Shown here: positions 1 through 7,169 of the stretch, in pieces
Layout of the letters: the number at the start of each line of letters is the position of its first letter
Position numbering within the stretch: the stretch's first letter is position 1
From: Chromera velia
Taxonomy: Eukaryota > Sar > Chromeraceae
NCBI GenBank assembly: GCA_018398765.1
Contig: JAHBMJ010000558.1
Coordinates: forward strand, 1-15,000
DNA length: 15,000 bases
Direction: 5' to 3'
The notes under the pieces: model-generated
What the model was told of the DNA's origin: nothing
The model's input: only the letters and a program-made list of their open reading frames with translations
Database searches by the model: none
Translations under genes and position numbers: made by a program

Positions 1-1
1 T

Positions 2-1156
2 CTTTTGCATCTCTTGCATCACCGATATTCCCACGCGAGTGGGAAGCGTCTCTTTTCTACCTTGATTGAGAAAGGAATGGATGTCTCTTTACATGAGTGC
101 GACGATGTGCATGATGAATGTCCTGCATGTGTCTTCGTGAATGCTCGTGCGTGGAAGGTGCCTCGCTCTTCTTCTGATCGTGTCTCTGCCCCTCAGTCTT
201 TCAATGACGTTGTCTTCCATGATTTATTCAAATCGAAGTGCAGGGGGGCAGGGGGATTTGTTTGGGTATCTGTTCTTATTAATGGAGCGACAAGAAAGAT
301 CGATTTGCTGCCACTGAAATACAAGTGGCAGGCGGTTACGCATCTCATTGCATGGACGCGTAAGTACGAGAAGTTAAGGAAAGGAAAGCCAAAAGTCGTG
401 TGCTCTGACAATGGAGGTAAATTTACTGCCCACTCGTATGAACGGTTTTGCCGGCAGGAAGGCATCCATCATGAGTTTGGGGCACCTTATACTCCCGAAT
501 CCCAAGGTCGAGTAGAGAGGGTGAATGCTTCAGTGAAGGCCCTCATTTGGAAGTTCTTTCTGTCTCTCCGTCTTCCGTCCTTTCTTTGGCCTTTCTTCCT
601 GCAGGGTGTTGCACAGCAGTTGAACTCGACTGTGCATTCAGCGACAGGTCTTTCCCCAGATGTTGCTGTGTTTAGAAAGGACTCTGCAGGGGTGTCTCCG
701 GTGACTGTCGGAGATCAAGTGCGCTTTGTTGATAGGGCGCCAGGGCATGTGCAGGGATGGGAGCCAAGGGGGGAGGTTGGGTTTTTTGGGGGTGTTCTCT
801 CGACAAAGGTTGTTTCTGTTGTATGCAACCACAAGGGTAGATGGGTGGGGGTGCGACTCCATCCGTCTCAGGTCTGTCTCCATCGGTGGGTGGGGGAAGA
901 AGGAGCCGATTGCCTTCCCCGTCAGCAGCAGCAGTCCCACCGTTCAGATGATGAGGAGACGGACGTCTCCAGTTCCGATGACGATGACAATGGGTTTGAT
1001 TTTGATATGGAGCTCCCTGTCCGATGCACTGCGGTGCAAAGACGGGGGGTGCTTGTATCCATGGAGTCCTTTGACAAAGATGCAGACGTTTCTGTGGGTG
1101 GAGCTGAGCTGTATTGTGATACTGCAGGGGGAAGCGATGAGTATCCTCATCCGTAA
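2..1156 (+). pseudogene. Copia-type integrase (partial, 5' truncated by window)
   Basis: This is the part of the retroelement polyprotein that would insert cDNA into the host genome. Numbering from the first ATG at base 5, an H-x4-H pair lies at about residues 5-10 and CPAC (C-x2-C) at 39-42, forming the HHCC zinc-binding N-terminal domain. The catalytic triad is D73, D135 (in SDNGGKF) and E171 (in GRVER), giving exactly 35 residues between the second Asp and the Glu, the DD35E spacing of retroviral-type integrases. PYTPESQG before the Glu matches the usual copia PYTPQQNG block. After about residue 290 the protein becomes Gln- and Asp/Ser-rich (residues 305-340) and then runs into the start of RNase H (CDTAG near 372). 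The first ATG is arbitrary, because the polyprotein certainly began upstream. All catalytic residues are present, so the integrase core itself looks undamaged. Confidence 0.9.
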
Positions 1157-1684
1157 ACAGGCTGGGTTCTCTTGATCAATGGGAGGCCAATAGCTTGGAA
1201 GAGCAGAAAGCAGAAGAGATTTGCGAGAAGCAGCAATAGGGGAGAGTTGATAGCGTTGGAGGACGCGCTGGATTACGGATTAGTGGTGATAAGATTCATC
1301 AAGGAGATTTAGAGGGACGCAGGGACGAAATGCGTCATTCAAACAGACTCTGACGGTGTCTGCAAGATGCTCAAAGCAAGGAATCCAAAGCCACAAGAGA
1401 GAGCATTAGTGTAGAAAGTTAGAGAGATTGGGGGGAAGGTTTCTGTCATTCCTGCTCTTGCTGTATTTGACAGTTTGAAGGAAGGAAAGATCGCAGTGCA
1501 ACATGTGAGTGGAGTACAGAACTATGCAGACACATTGACAAAGCCAATGTTTGTTGATTAACTTGCATCGTTGTTGGAAAAGGAAAAGGCCGGACGAATT
1601 ATCTACACACCCACAGAAGTAGAAACAGGAGATGAGAAAAAAAAGGAAATGAATGATGATGATTCAGATGATGAATTTCCATAG
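1100..1684 (+). pseudogene. Copia-type RNase H domain with in-frame stops
   Basis: In the same frame as the integrase, the translation has the copia RNase H landmarks in order: an Asp in CDTAG (about 1112-1126), TGWVLLINGRPIAWKSRKQ (1157-1213, the usual TGYVF..GG.ISW.SKKQ block), RGELIALEDAL (the STEAEYIAL block with its Glu), QTDSDGVCKML (the Asp block of the CDNQSAI type), and QHVSGVQNYADTLTKPM ending near 1550 (the V..E.Q.AD..TKPL block). In the complete element this domain would degrade RNA in RNA:DNA hybrids during cDNA synthesis. Stops at 1154, 1310, 1412 and 1559 break it, yet no frameshift is seen. No reverse transcriptase palm motif (YxDD) lies between the integrase and this domain. 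Confidence 0.85.
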
Positions 1685-2116
1685 CCTCCGCAGGCACAGA
1701 TACCTGGGAGGAAGAACACGGCGATGGCTGGTGAAGGACATCAAACAGACGGAGCGATAAAAACAAGAGAAGAGGGAGGAGGATTGAGGATGAAAGAGAG
1801 ACAAGACTACAAAGCAATACACCGTGGTACGACAACGTTCAACACAGGAGTTGCAAGCGCTCCAATTCAATTCGCAATGTGCGAATGCCATACAACGAGG
1901 GAGATGAGATTGAAAAGAGAAAGTGAATTCCTGCGGGTGAATTCATTAGCTCAGCATTCAGCTTTGGGGGGGCTGAAAAACTGTCACAGCTGTGTCTGCA
2001 CACCCGAATTCACAAGCCCAAAAGAAGTAGCTTTCGAATAGATATCTCGGATTCCAAATTGTACGGTTAATCACTCCGTGAAAAAGAAAAGGATGCACCT
2101 GATGAAGCCCTAGTGA
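1685..2116 (+). pseudogene. C-terminal tail of the retroelement reading frame
   Basis: The frame used by integrase and RNase H stays open from 1685 to the TAG at 2039, then again to the tandem TAG-TGA at 2111-2116. The translation is hydrophilic and basic, with no motif I recognise; there is a Cys/His pair region (MCECHTT, then CHSCVC) that could be accidental. It may be a C-terminal extension of the polyprotein or a chance open stretch between RNase H and the 3' LTR. Codon content gives no strong evidence for protein function. Confidence 0.4.
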
Positions 2117-4000
2117 AAGGCAAATCAGCGTAGAGAGGTGCGCCAAGCCAGACCAACGCGAGACTGACAAAACACAAAGGCACCAACATGCAGCGGCACT
2201 GCGCACCGCGCAGTACGAGCGAGGAAGTGAGCGAATTAAATGTATGGAAAGCGATACACATCTGATTGAATTAAGCCATACAAAAAGCATGCAAAGAAAT
2301 GAAACCACAGTTGATTGAAGTAGATCATTGATGGAAAGCCGTGAACGTACTTGGACTCTAATGGAACAGACTTACCCACGTAGGAAAAACCTATAAGCCC
2401 TAAAGTCTCGTCAGCGTGACAGCTGTTTAAGTTTCTGTATCCTCATCTGTTTATACCAGTGAACTCCTATCAAACAAAAAGTGCTTTCAATTTGAATAGC
2501 TTTCTAATTGATATTGTTAGCGATATTGAGTGCTCACTGACTTTAACTGCCTCAATTCATTCATTCATTCATTCATTCATTCATTCATTCATTCATTCAT
2601 AATGAGTGTCTAAAAATATATATTTAAGTTTGGTTCTTCGGTGGCATCATTTTAGCACTGAGAGTATATTCAAAGTAATTTTCAAAGTTATCATCAATGA
2701 TTCAATTTCGAAGTAAATTCAAGTATTCAGATCTATGTCCAGATTCAAGTAAGTTTCAATAGTAGCATGATATGATGATGCTACAGCTGGGGGAAGAGGT
2801 ATTGGAGAAGAAGAGACATATGTAAGAGAGCTCATTTCATTCATTTTAGACCGGGAGCCAAAAAAAGCAAGTGCACTGATTGGAGCTTGTCTGAAATGAG
2901 TGCACGCGCGTCTTATGTGGTTGTTCAGCCTTTAGCTTTAGCCTAGGCTGCAGAGGGTCATAGTTGTTCATATTTATGCAGAAGCAGGCTAAGCTGCGGC
3001 GGCTTGCTCCTTTTGTTTACAACTGCATGCATGAGTTACCATTTGTCTCTGGTTTCAGAGACCCTATAGGTTTAACCACAATTAAGTAAGTAAGTTAAAT
3101 GTAGTTTGTTGAAACTTTGTTTATGTTTTTTAAATAAAAAAGCTAGTTAAAAAGTAAAGCAGTCTTTTGGTACTATGTCACGTACTAGTCACAGTAGTAG
3201 TAACTATAGTATGTGAACTATATTTTCTAACCTAAGGCCGTTTTTGAATGATATAATTTTCCCTAGTAATTGCTCTAGATTGCATGCATGTAGTACTTTA
3301 AATTATGAATAGTCCTTAATTCGATTATGATATCATCACCACTGCATATATCTATCAAGTTTTGCTTCGATTGATTCAATTGCTATTAAAATTAATTAAA
3401 TTAATTAGATAATTTTGATCCAGCTTACAACTACCTAAACTACCGAGATTTAGTACAGCTGAGTAGTATTTGAAAGACCTTTCATATAATTAAGACATTC
3501 TAGCACTAAAAAACTATAAAGTGATAGTAATCTAGGATAGTAATACAGTATTAGGAATAACCTCATATTAGGAACAACCTCATAATGGTCCCCGTCTGAT
3601 TTCATCAAGTGATCCATCTCTGCCAACGCTTGCTCATGCATCGATCGGTCAGCCCCACAGCCTGCAGGCCCAAGTTGGGACTCCACAAAGGCTCCAGACC
3701 ATTTAGATTAATTACCAGCGAATTGATCAACAAACAAATTCATTCGAGCCATCAGACGTCCGATGCTGCTCATCTGCGTGTAGACGCAGTCATGCAGTCG
3801 TGCGCGTCTGCAGGGAGTTACTATCGAAGCAAGCTGGACAGGTAAACAGAAGAGCGCCACAATTTTAAGCAAGTGTCGCACCAAAACGGGAGCAGTCATA
3901 CAGCTCAAATGCTTGTCAATGAATCAAAATGGAGAGTGCCAATGGCATCTAGCAATGGGATACAAGCAATTAATGATGCTCAGATCGCCGAACTGAACAG
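2117..4000. other. AT-rich noncoding stretch between retroelement and Cys-rich gene
   Basis: I see no convincing coding sequence here on either strand. The stretch includes the (ATTC)n microsatellite, many short A/T runs, and a TA-rich part at about 3080-3560. Short open frames at 3609-3845 (+) and 3708-3908 (-) overlap each other and resemble nothing known to me. The right part (about 3700-4000) is probably the 3' untranslated and termination region of the minus-strand gene. The retroelement's 3' LTR should lie somewhere in the left part. Confidence 0.6.
2555..2600 (+). repeat. (ATTC)n microsatellite, about 11.5 perfect units
   Basis: Forty-six bases of uninterrupted ATTC tetranucleotide repeat. 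The same motif appears on the opposite strand as (AATG)n at about 11067-11092. Confidence 0.97.
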
Positions 4001-5537
4001 TCACAAGTTCAGACCGACAAGGCGTCTCCTGGACCCCTCAGCGGCCTTTACCACCTCCCCCTCGCCATCTTCTTGAGCTTCCATCTCTGTCACTTCTCCC
4101 TCTCCCCCCTCTTCCTGTTGAAGAGCCAGTTGGGGCGTCTCCTCCTGGACAGACTCTTCCGAAGCGATCTGTGCCTGCAGCGAATTCAAGATGGCCATAG
4201 AAGAATGAAAATCAACGTGAGACAAAACCAGCGTTTGGGGCGCGAAACCATTTCTCCCATGCATCGTAGACACCCCCAAGACAGGTGATCCAAAGGATGC
4301 ATGCAGGAAGACATGCTAGAATTGGACCTGGCTGTTCCAACCACGTCGATGAAGAGAATTGACCAAGAGGGACTGCAGGCAGCTGAAAGATTGAAGAGAG
4401 GAGCTACGCCACAAGCTGTAGAGACGGGGCATTGATGAAAAAAAAAACAAAAACAAAAACAAAAGAGGACCAGCTGACCTCTGCTTCCTCCTGTGGCTGC
4501 TCTACGTCAGAAGGCGTCACGCTAACTCCGTCGCTATCCGTCTCGCTTTCCACGAGCTCTTCCATGCCCTCTGCTCTCTCTGTTGGCAGAGAAGAAGCCT
4601 GCAATGAGTCACCCCCCTCTCCAGTCATGCTGCCAGCAGAGTTTTGCAAGGACAGAACGGCCAATTTTGCTGCACCGATACTTGCCCCTCCCTCCACTGC
4701 CTTACACACACAGCAGTTGCTACTTGCGTCGTCCCCTTGTTCATTCTTGTACATCTCCGCTGAGAGGCACCAAGAAGGGTTCGAGGTGTAGGCCTCGCAG
4801 CCGTCTCCGTGGGAGTCTGCGAACTTGGAGTAGTCCCGACAGCCAGCCAGCCCCTTCACTGAAGGCAGAGAGGAATTAACAGAGGAAATTTTCTTCTTCA
4901 ACGAGTCAGAAGGAAAATGCTCGCCACTTCTTTGTGGTCTCTTTCTGCTCCAGGAACAAGCATGGGTATTCACAAACGTACGCCAGGCCCAGTCAGTCAA
5001 AATGCGGTGCACGTAGAGCAACCAATCAGAGAAATGATCGAGGCATTGGGGGGTGGGGCTTTTGGAGGCCGGACCCAAATTCAAGCGCACAACACAAAGC
5101 AAGCATAGAGAGTCACACAGAAAGAAAGGCAGAGATCTTCCTTACGACCTCCGAAAAGCAAAAAGCAAAGAGGGGCGGCGAGAGAGAGAGACAGAAGGGG
5201 ATGGGGATGGACACACGCCCTCACTCACTCTCTCACCCACTCACTCACTCATTCACTCAGTCACCCACTCCCTCCCTCACTCACTCACTCACTCACTCAC
5301 TCAGTCACTCACTCACTCGCTGACTCACTCGCTCACTCACTCACTCACTCGCTCACTCACTCACTCACTCACTCAGTCTCTCACTCAGTCTCTCACTCAC
5401 TCACTCACTCACTCACTCACTCACTCACTCACTCACTCAGTCTCTCACTTACTCACTCACTCACTCACTCAGTCTCTCACTTACTCACTCACTCACTCAG
5501 TCACTCACTCACTCACTCACTCACTCACTCACTCACG

Positions 5538-5569
<32 letters not shown>

Positions 5570-6379
5570 AAGACCTGATTGTCTGAAACCACAAGCGAAT
5601 CAAACAGCGGGACGAAAGAGAGACTGACTGAGATCTTCTGACAGCAGCTCAGAACTGGGGTTCAGCAGTTGTTTGCACACGCAGCACTTTTCTGCGGCCG
5701 TCTGATTGAAGGCATCCGCAGTCTCCGAAGCCTCAGCGCACCACTCAGGAGCAGATTCGTATGCGTGGCAGCCGTCTCCTGCGCTGTCTTCCCAGCTGTA
5801 GTCACTGGTGCAACCGTCGATGTCATAGGGACTCTGGAAAAGAGACGATGTTGAAGAGGCACTGTCGAGTGTTTGACAGGCACAGCACTCTGTTGAGGCG
5901 TCTCTTCCCTCTGCGTCCGGATACTCAGCAGCCTCAAGACACCATGCCATCCCCCCCTTCTCATAGTCTGCACAGCTTTCTCCGGCAGAATCTACGAAGT
6001 CTGGGTTATCAACACAGGTCCCTGGCAGGTCTTCCAGCTCGAGAAAGCCCTCATCGATCTGCATGACTGCGATGGTGGCTTCCTCTTCCTGTGCGACCTC
6101 TTCGATGACTTCCGGAGCCTCATAGGGGGTGTCGAACACAGATGACAGGAAGGACGAGCTGATGAACTCTGATGAGCTTTGCGAAGTCGTGGTGTTTCCA
6201 GAGTCTGTGGAATCTGCAAGAAGGTCGAAGGAATGAGATTTGGTGGTCTCGCCTAACTCATTGAATTCTGTGGCCTTCTTAAACAACAGTTCACAGAAGG
6301 GTTTATCTCACGAACTTTGGGCATTGACGACCAAACAGAGGTAGCACAGCACCAGTAGGTAAGGAATGGGTCCGCTCAT
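4001..6379 (-). CDS. Secreted protein with three six-cysteine repeats (four-exon model)
   Basis: Model, sense order: exon 1 6379-6316, exon 2 6213-5629, exon 3 4858-4479, exon 4 4174-4001, summing to 1203 nt (400 residues plus TGA). Exon 1 gives a clear signal peptide (hydrophobic core about residues 7-19, likely cleavage after VNA at 20). Residues 22-87 are Ser/Thr-rich then acidic, with N-x-T/S sites at 22 and 28. Three repeats follow with Cys at 88/102/113/131/132/134, 156/170/180/198/199/201 and 223/237/247/265/266/268, i.e. C-x13-C-x9(10)-C-x17-CC-x-C, sharing DS.G(D/E)(G/S)C, a Tyr and WC. The tail is acidic and Glu/Gln-rich. Acceptors before exons 2, 3 and 4 (TTGCAG, CTTCAG, CTGCAG) have good pyrimidine tracts or form; donors are weaker (GTTCGT, GTCAGT, GTCAGC). 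An alternative exon 2 end is 5656 (same phase). It is probably an extracellular or cell-wall protein. I recall similar DSxGDGC...WC...CCxC units from algal proteins, but cannot name the family. It is not an exact ShKT pattern. Confidence 0.75.
5220..5536. repeat. (TCAC)n microsatellite with TCAG/TCTC/TCGC variants
   Basis: About 317 bp of TCAC units (about 79), mostly perfect and interspersed with CAGT, TCTC, CGCT and ACTT variants, so it is older and more diverged at its left end. On the minus strand it reads GTGAGTGAGTGA. It lies inside intron 2 of the minus-strand Cys-repeat gene. The plus-strand open frame encoding THSL repeats is a by-product. Confidence 0.97.
5539..5566. repeat. (AG)14 microsatellite
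   Basis: Twenty-eight bases of AG dinucleotide directly adjoin the TCAC repeat. In the sense of the minus-strand gene this is a (CT)n pyrimidine tract upstream of the GTGA array. Confidence 0.97.
6316..6379 (-). other. Exon 1 of Cys-repeat gene: signal peptide
   Basis: Read on the minus strand from the ATG at 6379, the peptide begins MSGPIPYLLVLCYLCLVVNA followed by Q, a textbook cleavable secretion signal. The frame hits TGA at 6310-6308, so a donor must lie before that. GT at 6315 (GTTCGT) leaves phase 1, which agrees with the acceptor at 6214. The better-looking donor GTGAGA at 6311 leaves phase 2 and does not fit the main acceptor. Confidence 0.7.
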
Positions 6380-7169
6380 CTTCGTCAGAAAGGGGGGAGG
6401 AAACGATCAAGACGGGTTGTCGTGGAAGCCACCACTGAAACTGACAATCAAAATGTGTGACAACGAGTGTTGTTCCTGGGAAAGGTTTAAATGACGTGAG
6501 ACTCAACAGCTTGTGATTGAACAGCACGTCAAATGCTGGAAAGGGGCTCTTTTCTTTCGATTTTGACCAAAAAGAGAGTTGATCCGCCCGTATGCATGCA
6601 GAGCTTTTGAGACTTCCTCTAACGGTTAGAGTGTGAAGCAACACTGCAACATGGCAGCGGCAATTGTAGGTGTTGCACGAAGTGCGTATGAGGCGAGCTG
6701 ACCGTTGCGTCACGCGGTCCCGGAAAAACATACGGGGGGGGCACTTAACAATTTTCACATGCAATTAAGACTCAGCAGCATTCAGCAGCTACCAGCACTT
6801 CGTGCGAGCGGCCCCGGCAAAAGGGAACACCTTGAGTATATACCTAGCTGCTGTGATATCGACCTGACCCAAAATATTCATATAGAAAAGGTAAGTCGAT
6901 GTTCGCCCGACTGCAAAATTGCGCCATCCAAGGAGCTTGAAGCCAGATGTGGTTTGGACACACATAGATATGCACCAGATTTGATGAGTTGAGCAGTGCC
7001 TTGCGATCCAGAAGCTTCGGTAGTTGAATAAGTTTACGTGCAAGCAAGAACTTGTCAGACTGACACACCTGTACAACCTGTTGTCTGAAATTCCGAAAGA
7101 AGTTTATTGTCAGACCGCTCCTCGCGGACACCTTGAGGGAAACCGCCAACCTGCCCTGCCAATACCACC
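6380..7169. promoter_or_regulatory. Divergent intergenic region, likely bidirectional promoter
   Basis: About 790 bp separate the start codon of the minus-strand Cys-repeat gene (6379) from that of the plus-strand acidic-tail gene (7170), so both promoters should lie here. A TATA-like TATATACC is seen at 6837-6844. An 11-bp inverted pair (GCACGAAGTGC at 6675-6685 and GCACTTCGTGC at 6795-6805) lies near the middle. Several short open frames in this stretch look non-coding. The assignment rests on gene arrangement, not on a recognised promoter class. Confidence 0.5.

Larger units (their letters stand above)
1..2116 (+). mobile_element. Degenerate Ty1/copia-type LTR retrotransposon, 3' part of pol (5' end outside window)
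   Basis: The frame beginning at base 2 runs to 2110 without any frameshift and carries, in order, an HHCC integrase zinc finger, a DD35E integrase core, an acidic linker and a copia-type RNase H. The integrase-before-RNase H order is diagnostic of Ty1/copia rather than Ty3/gypsy elements. Six in-frame stops interrupt it (1154 TAA, 1310 TAG, 1412 TAG, 1559 TAA, 1682 TAG, 2039 TAG), and the frame closes with a tandem TAG-TGA at 2111-2116. The reverse transcriptase that should lie between integrase and RNase H is absent. The gag, protease and 5' LTR lie to the left of the window. I could not place the 3' LTR with confidence. A purine-rich stretch at about 2790-2817 followed by a TG is one weak candidate for polypurine tract plus LTR start. 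The element is surely non-autonomous. Confidence 0.9.
4859..5628 (-). other. Intron 2 of Cys-repeat gene, carrying the long microsatellite
   Basis: This phase-1 intron of about 770 nt separates the exon with repeats 1-2 from the exon with repeat 3. The acceptor is strong (a pyrimidine-rich run ending in CTTCAG at 4859). In sense order the intron holds a donor, a (CT)14 tract, about 317 nt of (GTGA)n-type repeat, and about 360 nt of unique sequence. Open frames across it in several frames are products of the repeat. Confidence 0.65.

Noticed and set aside
2-2116. Genome-wide ciliate-type code (TAA/TAG read as Gln)
   Set aside because: TAA ends the acidic-tail gene at 9728-9730 and is preserved at the same point in the duplicate at 13615-13617, so TAA appears to be a real stop in this genome.
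3609-3908. Overlapping short frames on both strands
   Set aside because: No motif, no supporting splice signals and low-complexity surroundings; more likely 3' flank of the minus-strand gene.
4322-4410. Possible extra exon (minus strand) with a hydrophobic stretch between exons 3 and 4 of the Cys-repeat gene
   Set aside because: The frame after the acceptor at about 4383 is open for about 56 codons, but skipping it gives a phase-0 join of two Glu/Gln-rich segments that fits better. It could be an alternative 3' end adding a membrane segment.
5220-5566. CRISPR-like regular repeat
   Set aside because: It is a continuous tetranucleotide microsatellite with no spacers.
5053-5586. Long plus-strand frame encoding THSLTHSL repeats
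   Set aside because: It is the mechanical translation of the TCAC microsatellite in an intron of the opposite-strand gene; it has no non-repeat conserved part.
6303-6764. Minus-strand frame of 153 codons upstream of the Cys-repeat exons
   Set aside because: No recognisable features. The overlapping frame starting at 6379 gives a clear signal peptide that splices in phase to the Cys-repeat exon.
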